A stretch of 64,000 bases of DNA from Marixanthomonas sp002364245 (GCA_963973455.1 CAXAZF010000002.1:248001-312000); one strand, 5' to 3'; shown: positions 1-9,425, numbered from the stretch's first letter. Translations and numbers: made by a program. Notes: a model not told the origin generated them from the sequence alone.

Positions 1-146
1 TCTTGTAAATCCCCTCGTGTAAGGTTTTCTTCAAAAACATCTACTTCCGCATTGTTTAGGTCATTAAATTCTTCTACTTCACACGAACCTAGGGTTGCGA
101 CTATCGAAGTAAAAAACAATATTTTAAATATATATTTTTTCATCAT
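1..146 (-). CDS. SusD/RagB-family surface lipoprotein, N-terminal fragment
   Basis: Only the first 48 codons are in the window; the gene runs off the left edge. The start is a double ATG at 141-146. The product begins MMKKYIFKI and has a short hydrophobic segment ending in LGSC, a lipobox, followed by acidic residues as in surface-exported Bacteroidota lipoproteins. It starts 8 bases after the stop of the SusC-like receptor gene, in the same direction, which is the standard susC-susD order. SusD proteins bind the substrate outside the cell and lid the SusC barrel. The family call rests on position and lipoprotein start, because the diagnostic domain is not visible. Confidence 0.72.
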   Translation of the reverse strand, partial: MMKKYIFKILFFTSIVATLGSCEVEEFNDLNNAEVDVFEENLTRGDLQ

Positions 147-154
147 TTTTATTT

Positions 155-3112
155 TTAAAAGTTAACTGATACATTAAATAAGAATCTTTTTGATGAAGGG
201 AAAGGTAATACATCAACTCCTGTAAAAATTGATCCTCCACCAAAGTTGGATACTTCAGGGTCATAACTATTATAATCGAAAAAGTTAAGTACATTGGTAC
301 CAGATACACCAAACTTTATACTGTCGATACTTCCGTTTAGGATTCCTGCCAAAACGTCTTCCTGCAAAGTATAATACAATCCTACTTCACGTAAACGCAC
401 ATAACTTGCATCTTCAACGTGTACTTCTGGCGGTGCTCCCGGTCTGTATTCACCATTAGGCAATTCGCCAGATGGGTCTACTCCAAAATCATCATAATCA
501 TGACTCGTTCTGTTAAGGTCAGTCAACAATGTAGTTAAGTTTATATTGTCCCCTCCGTTTTTCCATTGCCACAACATAGTAAACTGAAGGTTTTTATATT
601 TTAAATCACTGTTGAAACCCATTTGAAAATCAGGTTCTGCATCACCAATCACCCGTAATCCTTCTGGGTAAGATCCTACTATTTGTGTAGCACTCTGTCC
701 TTCTTCAATTCTAAAAGAACCTAAACTTGGACCAAACGCACCTGTATTAAACGGAGGCACATCCAGTTGAGTAACTTCTGATTTATTTTTAAAGAAGTTG
801 ACACCTAAATTCCATTGAATATCATCTGTTAGTATAGGGGTTGTGTTCAAACCTATTTCAACACCTTTGTTCTCTAAGCTACCTGCATTTACAAACTGCG
901 TAGTAAAGCCAGTAGAAGGTTCTAAGTTGGCTTGTAAAATAAGATCGTCGATGGTTTTAATATAATAAGTGGCCGATAGATTAACCCGACCATTAAAAAA
1001 CCCGATATCAGTACCAAATTCTAATTCCTTTTGTCGTTCTGACTTTAAATTAGCATCTCCTCTAATACCTATAAGGCTTATCCCTAAAATACCATCTGTT
1101 GAAAAAGCGTTATAAGAAGTAAACAACGCACCAAAAGGCGGGAAGTTACCTGCTTCTCCATACGCGGCCCGTAATTTAAACTGGTTCCAAGCAGATTCTT
1201 CGTTCCAAAAGCCAAATTCATTTAAATTAACCGCTAACGATGCCTTTGGGTAATAAAATAGTTCGTTTGCATCGCCATTATTAGACGATTTATCACCACG
1301 AATACCAACAGTTGCAATAAACATATCTTTAAAGTTAACTTCTTCTTGCGCAAAAAACCCTGAATCTTCCTGCAGCAACCTTGTCTGGTTTACACCTGTA
1401 TTGGCGGCTTGATCAACATTGGTTTCTGAAGCAACCAAACCAGTAGCCGTTATAAGCTCGGTATTTTGATCGAAATACTCCCTTGTTAAACCAAATTGCG
1501 TTCTAAAATTAATATCACTATCTGTAAAGTAATTATGAACTAAAAAAGCAGAAAGGTTATAGTTTTTGTTTTGGGTATCACCCTGAGCCGAAACTCCATT
1601 TAAACCTCCATTCGACAATTTTTGAAATTGCAATTCTTTAGGGAATATTGCTCTACTTTGTTGACCGTAAAAATCTATACCCCCTCGAAGGATTAATTCC
1701 AGGTTAGAATTATCAGCCTTATAAATATCCAGATTTGCTGTTCCTCCCATTATAAGACGGTTCACAGTTTCCCTGTTAGTCACCAAATCACGTGTTTGCA
1801 GTGGGTTTGATGAGTTGTTTGGGTGGTCTGGATAAATCCCATCTTCATTAGGAAATAATTGGTCCCAAGGTCTGGTAGCCGTTAAAGCAATACCAATTGT
1901 CGTTCCTGAATTATCATTATTAAAAAACCCACGATCTGATGAAGAGTAAATATAATTAGAACTCAAGGTAAACTTTAAAAAGTCTTCCGGACTATGATCT
2001 AAGTTTAAGCGCAACGAGGTCTTTTCATATCCAGTGTTTAAAACAATACCTTTCTCATTATTATGAGTGACACCAGCAAAAAACTTAGTTTTTTCACTAC
2101 CTCCACTCATATTGAAGTTGGTTATACTAATAATCCCTTTTTCACCAAAAATTTCATCTTCATAATCGTACAGTTTCCCAGCATCCCGTGCAATTCTATA
2201 CGCTTCAAGATCTGCTTGGCCAAAACTTTCCAAAACACGTTCTTCAGTATAATCACGCACGCCTAACAAGTTAATTGCTTCACTCCAACCAGTGGTTTGT
2301 GAAAATCTGAATTTTGTTTCACCAGCTTTACCTCTTTTAGTAGTAATAATTACAACTCCTGCTGCGGCTCGCGAACCATAAATTGCAGCTGCCGAAGCAC
2401 CTTTCAATATTTCAATGTTAGCAATATCTTCCGGGTTTATATCTGCAATACGATTGGTTGGGTTATCTTGATTTGAAGCACTACCACCTGCAGAAGCTGC
2501 AGAAACAGTATTTAGTCCTGCTGCTATGGAAGAGTTATCAACATAAACCCCGTCAATAATATAGAGAGGCTGTGTGTTACCTTGTATGGAAGTTGCTCCT
2601 CTTAACTTAACAGAAAGCCCTCCTCCAGGTGCCCCTGAATTTGCATTCACAATAGCTCCGGGAAATTTACCATATAAGGCCCCATCTAGTGTAGGCGGGG
2701 GCGTTGTCCCAGTAATTTGTTCAGCATTAAGTGACGCTACGGCATTTGCAGAATTTGTTCGTTTAACCGACGTTGCTAAACCGGTTATAACTACTTCTTC
2801 TAATGCCTGAGCAGACTCTCCTAATGTTATGTTTATAGGATTTCTGTTAATGGCTTGATATTCCTGAGTTTCAAAACCCAAAGAAGAAAAAACCAAAACT
2901 ACTGGCACGTCATTAACATTAATGCTAAAATTACCATCCACATCAGTTGTTGTTCCATTACTTGTCCCTTTTTCAATTACATTGACAAAGGGTACGGTTT
3001 CTCCGTTTTCATTATTTACTGTTCCTGTTAGTGTTGTCTGCGAAAAAGCAAACAGCGGAGATAGTAAAATTAAAAACAAGAGACACTTGTGTCTAAAGTT
3101 GTTTTGTTTCAT
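155..3112 (-). CDS. SusC/RagA-family TonB-dependent outer-membrane receptor
   Basis: A 985-residue protein with a signal peptide ending about residue 24 (FAFSQ), a carboxypeptidase-regulatory-like domain at about 27-110 (LTGTVNNENGETVPFVNV), a plug with PLYIIDGVYVDN and the strongly conserved ILKGASAAAIYGSRAAAGVVIITTK stretch split over about 225-260, and a long beta-barrel that ends in aromatic FLFNVSVNF. These are hallmarks of the SusC family, which imports oligomers such as glycans or peptides across the outer membrane using TonB energy. It is transcribed before the SusD-like gene. The cargo cannot be told from the window because the rest of the locus lies outside. Length is normal for the family. 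Confidence 0.95.
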   Translation of the reverse strand: MKQNNFRHKCLLFLILLSPLFAFSQTTLTGTVNNENGETVPFVNVIEKGTSNGTTTDVDGNFSINVNDVPVVLVFSSLGFETQEYQAINRNPINITLGESAQALEEVVITGLATSVKRTNSANAVASLNAEQITGTTPPPTLDGALYGKFPGAIVNANSGAPGGGLSVKLRGATSIQGNTQPLYIIDGVYVDNSSIAAGLNTVSAASAGGSASNQDNPTNRIADINPEDIANIEILKGASAAAIYGSRAAAGVVIITTKRGKAGETKFRFSQTTGWSEAINLLGVRDYTEERVLESFGQADLEAYRIARDAGKLYDYEDEIFGEKGIISITNFNMSGGSEKTKFFAGVTHNNEKGIVLNTGYEKTSLRLNLDHSPEDFLKFTLSSNYIYSSSDRGFFNNDNSGTTIGIALTATRPWDQLFPNEDGIYPDHPNNSSNPLQTRDLVTNRETVNRLIMGGTANLDIYKADNSNLELILRGGIDFYGQQSRAIFPKELQFQKLSNGGLNGVSAQGDTQNKNYNLSAFLVHNYFTDSDINFRTQFGLTREYFDQNTELITATGLVASETNVDQAANTGVNQTRLLQEDSGFFAQEEVNFKDMFIATVGIRGDKSSNNGDANELFYYPKASLAVNLNEFGFWNEESAWNQFKLRAAYGEAGNFPPFGALFTSYNAFSTDGILGISLIGIRGDANLKSERQKELEFGTDIGFFNGRVNLSATYYIKTIDDLILQANLEPSTGFTTQFVNAGSLENKGVEIGLNTTPILTDDIQWNLGVNFFKNKSEVTQLDVPPFNTGAFGPSLGSFRIEEGQSATQIVGSYPEGLRVIGDAEPDFQMGFNSDLKYKNLQFTMLWQWKNGGDNINLTTLLTDLNRTSHDYDDFGVDPSGELPNGEYRPGAPPEVHVEDASYVRLREVGLYYTLQEDVLAGILNGSIDSIKFGVSGTNVLNFFDYNSYDPEVSNFGGGSIFTGVDVLPFPSSKRFLFNVSVNF

Positions 3113-3140
3113 AATTATATTGTTTTTATTGTTAATAACT

Positions 3141-3148
3141 CAAAGCTA
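3141..3148 (-). promoter_or_regulatory. Putative -7 box of the susC-like gene
   Basis: On the minus strand this reads TAGCTTTG, a full match to the Bacteroidota -7 consensus TAnnTTTG, about 30 bases before the receptor start codon. No clear -33 TTTG was seen. Confidence 0.5.
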
Positions 3149-3262
3149 ATAAAGAATATGTGAGATATTACCATATTTTACTTTATTTATACACATTATT
3201 GTTAACCATTAAATGAACTTAAATAATAGTTAAGAAATCCTATACAAGTTTCTTTATCTTAT

Positions 3263-3270
3263 TAAATTTG
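3263..3270 (+). promoter_or_regulatory. Putative -7 box of aspS
   Basis: TAAATTTG matches TAnnTTTG and ends 18 bases before the chosen aspS start at 3289. It overlaps the upstream in-frame ATG at 3268, which argues that translation begins at 3289 and not there. Confidence 0.55.
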
Positions 3271-3288
3271 CAATTCAATTTTCTGAAT

Positions 3289-5043
3289 ATGTATAGAACG
3301 CACAACAATGGCGAGTTAAGAGCTAAGAACATCAATACCCAAGTAACCTTATCAGGCTGGGTACAAAAGATTCGTGACAAAGGATTTATGGTTTGGGTAG
3401 ATTTACGGGACCGGTACGGGATTACCCAATTAATTTTTGATGAAGAACGAACCCCAAAGGAAGTGATGGATAAAGCTTCAAAGCTTGGTAGGGAGTTTGT
3501 TATTCAAGTAACAGGAACCGTAATAGAACGTGAATCAAAAAATCCAAACATTCCTACTGGAGATATTGAGATTTTAGTTTCAGAAGTTACCGTTTTAAAC
3601 ACATCATTAACACCTCCTTTTACTATAGAAGACAAAACAGATGGTGGAGATGACCTTCGTATGAAGTATCGATATCTTGATATTCGTAGAAACCCCGTGC
3701 GCAATAAGCTGGTTTTTCGTCATAAAGTGACTATGGCGGTTAGAAACTATCTTTCAGAAAAAGACTTTGTAGAGGTTGAAACACCTTACCTTATTAAATC
3801 TACCCCAGAAGGTGCTCGTGACTTTGTAGTCCCTAGCCGAATGAACGAAGGTCAATTTTATGCCTTGCCACAATCGCCACAAACTTTTAAGCAATTGCTC
3901 ATGGTTGGCGGAATGGACAAATACTTCCAGATTGTAAAGTGTTTTCGTGATGAGGACCTTCGCGCCGACAGGCAGCCAGAATTTACACAAATTGACTGCG
4001 AAATGACTTTCGTAGAACAAGAAGATATCTTAAACACATTTGAAGGATTAACACGGCATTTGCTGAAAGAAATAAACAATGTTGAAATAGGCGATTTCCC
4101 AAGAATGACCTATGACGAAGCGATGCGCCGTTACGGAAACGACAAACCAGATATTCGTTTTGGGATGGAGTTTGGCGAATTGAATGCCGTAGCGCAACAC
4201 AAAGATTTTAACGTATTCAACAAAGCTGAATTAGTAGCCGGAATAGCCGTTCCTGGCGGAAACAGTTATTCAAGAAAAGAAATCGATAAATTAATAGATT
4301 GGGTAAAGCGTCCGCAAGTTGGAGCTTTAGGAATGGTTTACGTACGTTGTAATGACGATGGAAGCTATAAATCTTCAGTCGATAAATTTTACGACCAAAA
4401 TGATTTAGCCAATTGGGCCGAAGCAACTGGAGCCAAAGCAGGCGATTTAATCTGTGTGCTTTCTGGTGAAATGAATAAAACTCGAACCCAATTAAGTGCT
4501 TTACGTATGGAAATGGCAGAGAGGCTAAACTTGAGAAAAGCCGATGAATTTGCCCCGCTTTGGGTTATCGATTTTCCACTATTGGAATGGGATGAAGAAA
4601 CAGAACGCTACCACGCCATGCACCATCCCTTTACATCACCAAAGCCAGGCCAAATGGAGTTGTTAAAAACCAACCCTGGTGCCGTAAAAGCCAATGCATA
4701 TGATTTGGTACTAAACGGAAATGAAATCGGCGGCGGTTCTATTCGTATTCACGATAAGGAAACACAGTCGAAAATGTTTGATTATTTAGGCTTTACACCC
4801 GAAGAAGCAAAAGCGCAGTTTGGCTTTTTAATGGATGCTTTTCAATATGGAGCACCCCCGCATGGTGGTATTGCTTTTGGACTGGATAGACTGGTCGCTA
4901 TTTTAGGTGGTCAAGAAACCATTAGAGATTTTATTGCTTTTCCTAAGAACAACGCAGGGCGTGATGTTATGATTGATGCCCCAGCCCCTATTGACAAAGA
5001 ACAACTTAAAGAACTTAACTTATCACTTACCCTTAAATCTTAA
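3289..5043 (+). CDS. aspS: Aspartyl-tRNA synthetase
   Basis: A 584-residue class IIb synthetase that charges tRNA-Asp. It opens with an anticodon-binding OB fold (about 1-110, LSGWVQKIRDKGFMVWVDLRD in part). Motif 2 is visible as FRDEDLRADRQPEFTQID and motif 3 as GIAFGLDRLVAILGG near the C-terminus. A bacterial-type GAD insert is present, ending near ADEFAPLWVIDFPL. The start at 3289 (MYRTHNNGEL) matches the usual N-terminus; the longer reading from 3268 would begin inside the promoter. Two small envelope genes follow at once and may be co-transcribed. Confidence 0.97.
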   Translation: MYRTHNNGELRAKNINTQVTLSGWVQKIRDKGFMVWVDLRDRYGITQLIFDEERTPKEVMDKASKLGREFVIQVTGTVIERESKNPNIPTGDIEILVSEVTVLNTSLTPPFTIEDKTDGGDDLRMKYRYLDIRRNPVRNKLVFRHKVTMAVRNYLSEKDFVEVETPYLIKSTPEGARDFVVPSRMNEGQFYALPQSPQTFKQLLMVGGMDKYFQIVKCFRDEDLRADRQPEFTQIDCEMTFVEQEDILNTFEGLTRHLLKEINNVEIGDFPRMTYDEAMRRYGNDKPDIRFGMEFGELNAVAQHKDFNVFNKAELVAGIAVPGGNSYSRKEIDKLIDWVKRPQVGALGMVYVRCNDDGSYKSSVDKFYDQNDLANWAEATGAKAGDLICVLSGEMNKTRTQLSALRMEMAERLNLRKADEFAPLWVIDFPLLEWDEETERYHAMHHPFTSPKPGQMELLKTNPGAVKANAYDLVLNGNEIGGGSIRIHDKETQSKMFDYLGFTPEEAKAQFGFLMDAFQYGAPPHGGIAFGLDRLVAILGGQETIRDFIAFPKNNAGRDVMIDAPAPIDKEQLKELNLSLTLKS

Positions 5044-5044
5044 G

Positions 5045-5605
5045 ATGAATTGGAAGAAAATTTTTAAGGTTTTGGGTATTATAGTTGGATCACTTGTTGT
5101 TATAGCTAGTGTTTTTGTTGGATATGTATATTACCAATACTATGGTAAGTTTTCTGCCAATGAAGAAAAATATCCCCAGCATATTGGCTACATAAACCCC
5201 GAAAAAGCATTACTAACTGAAGATTTTGAACTTTGTGATGCAAATCTTTTAGGTGCTTATTCTAGTTCACAACCAAAAATTTACAAAGGAGGTAAATATG
5301 CTTTTAAAAAGTATATTCAAAATAATTATACTAATGATGGATATACCGATTCTGGTTTTTTGATTTTCCGATTTCATATAAATTGTAATGGCGAAACAGG
5401 AAACGTAGAAATCAATGAGCTAAACCAAGATATGCAGCCAACAGACTTAAATGACGCGATGGTGGAGCAGCTATTTAAATTGACCGTTAAAAAAGAAAAC
5501 TGGCAAGTTGGATATATTTCAGACGAAGACGGAAACGCCTACAATCATTATATGTATATACTTTATAAAATTGAAAATGGGGAACTGCTTGAAATATTAC
5601 CTTAG
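5045..5605 (+). CDS. Membrane-anchored protein of unknown function, TonB-C-like
   Basis: A 186-residue protein starting two bases after the aspS stop region (ATG at 5045). Residues about 7-30 (VLGIIVGSLVVIASVFVGYVY) form one membrane anchor; the rest should face the periplasm. The stretch FRFHINCNGETGNVEINELN followed by a predicted helix and TVKKENW resembles the fold of TonB C-terminal domains found in many Flavobacteria proteins, but the similarity is only by eye. Its 3' end overlaps the next gene by 29 bases, so the two are probably translated together. I do not recognise a specific function. Confidence 0.75.
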   Translation: MNWKKIFKVLGIIVGSLVVIASVFVGYVYYQYYGKFSANEEKYPQHIGYINPEKALLTEDFELCDANLLGAYSSSQPKIYKGGKYAFKKYIQNNYTNDGYTDSGFLIFRFHINCNGETGNVEINELNQDMQPTDLNDAMVEQLFKLTVKKENWQVGYISDEDGNAYNHYMYILYKIENGELLEILP

Positions 5606-6419
5606 TTTATTTTGTGTTATTGTATTGTGTTCGTGCGGTGACAGCGAAAACTATTCTACTCTTTCCAAGGAAGAACGCGCAGCCCTTTCTCTAAAAGTGT
5701 TTAAAGACGGAAGTCATCTTTTCCAAGGTTCGCCTAAAAGTATGACCCGTATAGAAAAAGCTATTGAGATTGACCCCAATAATTGTGATGCAGTTAGAGA
5801 ACTTTCTGTTGCGTATTTAAAAAGGGGAATGCCTAACAAGTGGAAGCCACAAATAGATAAAGCAGTTGCGTGCAATCCCGTTATTTGGCAACCCTATCGA
5901 GGCTACAACTATTTATGGTTTTATCGTGATTACAAAAAAGCAATTGCCGATTTTAATGCTAGCGATACCCTAACCCCAAACTTTGTAGACGCCCCACAAG
6001 GCCATAGTGTAGATTATTGGAGAGGCATTGCATATTTAGGGTTAAGGGACTATGAAAATTCGATAGCCTATTTCAATAAAAACATACAAACTGAAACCGA
6101 AGAATACGGAGAGGATTGGGTAGAACCGACCGCTTTTTTATATAGAGGCATTGCGTATTATGAAAGTAATGACTACGAAAAAGCTTTGGGTGATTTTGAA
6201 AAAGTGTTACTGTATAACAATAATCGCTCTGCCGATGCAAAATACTATCAGGCACTAATTTTACAATCTCAAGGTAAGAAAAAAGAAGCAACAGCCTTAA
6301 TTAACAATGCAATTGAAGACTATCAAGCAGGTAGCTACAACAACAGGCATTATGTTGAAACCCTTAGGCAGTTGTATCCTGAAAATTTCACGGAGGTACT
6401 AAAACAGTTGAAAAACTAA
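5577..6419 (+). CDS. TPR-repeat lipoprotein
   Basis: A 280-residue protein. The chosen start (MGNCLKYYLSL) gives a hydrophobic leader ending in LCSC, a lipobox, with the lipidated Cys followed by GDSENYS. The body has tetratricopeptide-like helices: RIEKAIEIDPNNCDAVRELSVAYLKRG, DYENSIAYFNKNI and DYEKALGDFEKVLLYNNNRSADAKY. TPR proteins bind partner proteins; the partner is unknown. It overlaps the upstream membrane protein gene by 29 bases, which supports a shared role in the envelope. Confidence 0.8.
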   Translation: MGNCLKYYLSLFCVIVLCSCGDSENYSTLSKEERAALSLKVFKDGSHLFQGSPKSMTRIEKAIEIDPNNCDAVRELSVAYLKRGMPNKWKPQIDKAVACNPVIWQPYRGYNYLWFYRDYKKAIADFNASDTLTPNFVDAPQGHSVDYWRGIAYLGLRDYENSIAYFNKNIQTETEEYGEDWVEPTAFLYRGIAYYESNDYEKALGDFEKVLLYNNNRSADAKYYQALILQSQGKKKEATALINNAIEDYQAGSYNNRHYVETLRQLYPENFTEVLKQLKN

Positions 6420-6501
6420 TTTAGAGTACTTTTTTTGTCCTTTAAGCAATAGTCAAAACAATAATAAGTATAGACCAGCTCTTTATTTATATCTTTATGC
6501 T

Positions 6502-8310
6502 ATGCCAGAGTCTAAAACGTTTCTGTCCAAATTTTTAAAATGGAGATATAAGCATATTTCCCAAAAAAACTTTGTCTTTGTTTTAAGTGCCTTGGTAGGT
6601 TTATTGGCGGGTATTGTATCATTATCCTTAAAAAATATAACGTTTGCTATTCAGTCGTTTTTTGAACATGCCCTTATAATTACTGAAAACCATATTTATT
6701 TTGTTTTACCTATTATTGGGCTGTTATTAGTATATCTACTGAAAAAATATGTTTTAGTAAAAGAGCTAAAACCTTCGGTACCATCCTTTATAAAGCGGTC
6801 CATCCCCTCATTGCTTTATTCTTTACTACGTCAAAAAGGATTGTTATCGTACCGCTTAATTTACCATCCTTTAATTATGGCTCCGCTAACGGTTGGTTTT
6901 GGTGGTTCGGTAGGGTTATTGGGACCTGCAATTACATCTGGTTCGGCAATAAGCTCAAATTTAGGAAGAATATTGCACGTCGACAAAAAGACTAGAACAT
7001 TATTAATTGCCTGTGCAACCTCAGGAGTAATGGCCTCTATGTTTAAATCGCCCATTGCAGCTATCGTTTTTGCTGTAGAAGTTTTTAGTTTAGACTTAAC
7101 TTTTGCTTCCTTGCTCCCACTTCTTATAGCATCTATATCTTCGGTTTTGACCTCTTACTTTTTTTTGGGTGACGAATTGCTTTTCAACATACAAGCATCG
7201 GATAAATTTGCAATAAAAGACACCTTATTTTACATGCTACTTGGTGTTGGCACTGGTCTTGCATCCATTTATTTCACAAAAATATATTTTGCCATATATG
7301 GTTTTTTCGACCATATAAAATCACGGTTTTTAAAACTTGTGGTGGGAGGCCTTGCTATTGGTGCTATGCTTTATTTTATTCCACCATTATACGGGGAAGG
7401 TTTAAGTTTTATAACAGATTTATTAGAAGGAAATCATTTACACGCTTTAGGAAACACGCCGTTTGGTGATGCAACTGATAACATCTGGATTGTTATCGCA
7501 TTGTTATTCGGAATTACTATTTTTAAAGCGATAGCCATGACCACAACCTTCGCTGCCGGTGGGGTTGGTGGAGTTATTATCCCTACAATGGTTATGGGGA
7601 GTGCCTTAGGTAACGTTGTGGCAAAAGTAATCAACAACTTGGGATTGGGTTTTTTTGTTTCCGAAGTTAATTTCACGCTAATTGGCATGGCAGGTTTAAT
7701 AGCTGGAGTAATCAATGCCCCCTTGACTGCTATTTTCTTAATTGCTGAAATTACCGGAGGCTATGAACTTTTTGTACCTTTAATGATTACGGTTGCCATA
7801 TCATACATGATTACCAAAAAAGGAATGGAACATACCATTTACACACACGAATTGGCAAAAAGAGATTCTTTATTGACCTATAATCGGGATAAAAACGCAT
7901 TGCTTTTAATGGAACTTGATAAAGTTATAGAACAGAACTTTATTAGTATCACCCCAGAAATGAAGTTAGGCGAAATTTTAGATTATGCAGTTGCAAAATC
8001 AAACAGGAATATTTATCCTGTAGTAGATAAAGACAATACTTTTCTAGGTATCATTTTACTGAACGACCTTCGTAAAATCATGTTCGATCAAAAATTATAC
8101 GATAAGGTCACGGCAAAAGATTTAATGGAAAGTGCACCATCTTTAATTTTTTATAGAGAAGACACCATGCAAGAAATAATGAAAAAGTTTGAAGCCAGTG
8201 GTGCTTGGAATTTACCCGTTATCAACAAAGGAAAATATTATGGGTTTATTTCAAAATCGAAATTATTGACGGCATACCGTAGAAAATTAATTGATTTTTC
8301 AGGAAACTAA
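6502..8310 (+). CDS. CLC-family chloride channel/transporter with CBS domains
   Basis: A 602-residue protein: CLC membrane domain (about 25-440) and two C-terminal CBS domains (about 475-525 and 535-595). Family marks are PSVPSF (the GSGIP position), GGSVGLLGP (135-142), GVGGVIIPTMVMG, and INAPLTAIFLIAEITGGYELFVPLM, which includes the central tyrosine. The gating glutamate of the GREGP motif is replaced by Leu140, and the inner proton glutamate appears to be Val194 (SPIAAIVFAVEV). Known antiporters need the first residue, so this may be a passive channel; that is inference. The CBS pair suggests nucleotide control. Confidence 0.92.
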   Translation: MPESKTFLSKFLKWRYKHISQKNFVFVLSALVGLLAGIVSLSLKNITFAIQSFFEHALIITENHIYFVLPIIGLLLVYLLKKYVLVKELKPSVPSFIKRSIPSLLYSLLRQKGLLSYRLIYHPLIMAPLTVGFGGSVGLLGPAITSGSAISSNLGRILHVDKKTRTLLIACATSGVMASMFKSPIAAIVFAVEVFSLDLTFASLLPLLIASISSVLTSYFFLGDELLFNIQASDKFAIKDTLFYMLLGVGTGLASIYFTKIYFAIYGFFDHIKSRFLKLVVGGLAIGAMLYFIPPLYGEGLSFITDLLEGNHLHALGNTPFGDATDNIWIVIALLFGITIFKAIAMTTTFAAGGVGGVIIPTMVMGSALGNVVAKVINNLGLGFFVSEVNFTLIGMAGLIAGVINAPLTAIFLIAEITGGYELFVPLMITVAISYMITKKGMEHTIYTHELAKRDSLLTYNRDKNALLLMELDKVIEQNFISITPEMKLGEILDYAVAKSNRNIYPVVDKDNTFLGIILLNDLRKIMFDQKLYDKVTAKDLMESAPSLIFYREDTMQEIMKKFEASGAWNLPVINKGKYYGFISKSKLLTAYRRKLIDFSGN

Positions 8311-8320
8311 AATTAACCAT

Positions 8321-8566
8321 ATGAGAATTGTTTTAATTATAGTGTTTATAGCAATTGTTGCTTGTGGCTGTTATGGGTTTTACATCCGTCCAGAAGATTA
8401 CAGTACAGGCGAACTTTGTGTAGGTCTTTCTATCGTTGGTCTCTTTTTTGTCTGGATGCCCCTTTTTATCTACCATAGATGGCGAAAAAGAAGTTTTAAA
8501 GACTATATGCTTACCAAAGAAAACCTTGATAAAATGAGGGAAGAAGGAAAAGATAAAGAGATATAA
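8321..8566 (+). CDS. Small two-helix membrane protein of unknown function
   Basis: An 81-residue protein beginning MRIVLIIVFIAIVACGC. It has two hydrophobic segments (about 2-20 and 35-58) separated by a short loop, then a basic stretch HRWRKRSFKDY and a charged tail. It starts ten bases after the CLC stop and is probably in the same transcript. No family recognised; an accessory role to the CLC protein is only suggested by position. Confidence 0.65.
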   Translation: MRIVLIIVFIAIVACGCYGFYIRPEDYSTGELCVGLSIVGLFFVWMPLFIYHRWRKRSFKDYMLTKENLDKMREEGKDKEI

Positions 8567-8624
8567 ATCATCCCCATTTTTCACTTTTTTTACATTTTTT
8601 TAACTTTTCAGCCTAAATTAATAG

Positions 8625-8632
8625 TACCTTTG
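8625..8632 (+). promoter_or_regulatory. Putative -7 box of the cold-shock gene
   Basis: TACCTTTG matches TAnnTTTG exactly, 29 bases before the start codon, giving a short AT-rich leader. A T-rich run at 8595-8608 lies where a -33 element would be. Confidence 0.55.
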
Positions 8633-8661
8633 GGTTATTATTAATTTATTTTTTTATTACA

Positions 8662-8859
8662 ATGGAAGGAACAGTAAAGTTTTTTAACGAATCTAAAGGT
8701 TACGGTTTTATCACAAATGACGAAACCGGAAAAGACATTTTTGTACACGTTACCGGCCTTAACGGCGAAGCTCTTAACGAAGGTGACAAAGTAGAATATG
8801 TTGAAGAAGAAGGAAGAAAAGGAATGACTGCAGCACAAGTGCGCGTTATTCACGAATAA
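8662..8859 (+). CDS. Cold-shock domain protein (CspA family)
   Basis: A 65-residue single OB-fold RNA-binding protein. RNP1 is visible as KGYGFI (12-17) and RNP2 as DIFVHV (25-30). Length and sequence fit the CspA/CspC family, which melts RNA structure and acts as an antiterminator or RNA chaperone. The gene stands alone between its own promoter and a strong terminator. Which of the csp paralogues it is cannot be said. Confidence 0.95.
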   Translation: MEGTVKFFNESKGYGFITNDETGKDIFVHVTGLNGEALNEGDKVEYVEEEGRKGMTAAQVRVIHE

Positions 8860-8883
8860 GTGATATACTTTTAAAGATTTTAT

Positions 8884-8912
8884 AAAACCCTCCATTTTGC
8901 GGAGGGTTTTTT
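8884..8912. terminator. Bidirectional intrinsic terminator between csp and tadA
   Basis: Stem AAAACCCTCC / GGAGGGTTTT with a 7-base loop and T or A tracts on both sides. It sits between two convergent genes and can serve both. Confidence 0.85.
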
Positions 8913-8919
8913 AATGGTT

Positions 8920-9375
8920 CTAATTCATATTCCGCTTTTCAATAAAAAACTTTTTTAGTAATTGTGAAGCTTCTGCTTCCATAATGCCTCCGCTCATGTT
9001 GGTCTTTGGATGTAGTTTGGTATTCATAGTAATACAACCGCGTTGTTCATCCCTCGCACCATACACAATTTTATCTATTTGGCTCCAATACAAAGCCCCG
9101 CCGCACATTTGGCAAGGCTCAATGGTTACATACAAGGTACAGTCTTTTAAATATTTTCCCCCTAAATAATTTGCTGCAGCAGTAATCGCTTGCATTTCGG
9201 CATGGGCAGTCACATCGTTTAACGTTTCGGTTAGGTTGTGGGCGCGGGCAATTATCTGGTCTTTCACAACAATTACGGCCCCAATGGGAATTTCATCCTT
9301 TTCAAAAGCTTTTTCGGCTTCCATTAAGGCACGTTTCATAAAATAGTTGTCGTCGTACGGTTTCAATAAATCCAT
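8920..9375 (-). CDS. tadA: tRNA-specific adenosine deaminase
   Basis: A 151-residue CMP/dCMP-deaminase-fold enzyme. The zinc motif is complete: H58-A-E60 and P87-C88-Q-M-C91. TadA converts A34 to inosine in tRNA-Arg(ACG), which is needed to read CGN codons. The length and the N-terminal DDNYFMKRALMEAEKA fit the family. It is divergent from dxs. A related guanine or cytosine deaminase is a less likely reading. Confidence 0.9.
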   Translation of the reverse strand: MDLLKPYDDNYFMKRALMEAEKAFEKDEIPIGAVIVVKDQIIARAHNLTETLNDVTAHAEMQAITAAANYLGGKYLKDCTLYVTIEPCQMCGGALYWSQIDKIVYGARDEQRGCITMNTKLHPKTNMSGGIMEAEASQLLKKFFIEKRNMN

Positions 9376-9396
9376 GAGTATCTTTTATAGAATATT

Positions 9397-9404
9397 CAAA
9401 AGTA
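9397..9404 (-). promoter_or_regulatory. Putative -7 box of tadA
   Basis: Minus-strand TACTTTTG, a full match to TAnnTTTG, about 22 bases before the tadA start. It lies 13 bases from the dxs -7 box on the other strand, so the two promoters overlap back to back. Confidence 0.5.
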
Positions 9405-9417
9405 CAATATCAAAATG

Positions 9418-9425
9418 TATCTTTG
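9418..9425 (+). promoter_or_regulatory. Putative -7 box of dxs, decides its start
   Basis: TATCTTTG matches TAnnTTTG. It ends four bases before GTG 9430 and lies downstream of the in-frame ATG 9415, so an RNA from this promoter could not contain that ATG. The spacing is the same as at panD (33382-33394). Confidence 0.5.

Noticed and set aside
3268..3288. Upstream ATG of aspS
   Set aside because: It lies in the -7 box and adds residues not seen in AspRS proteins.
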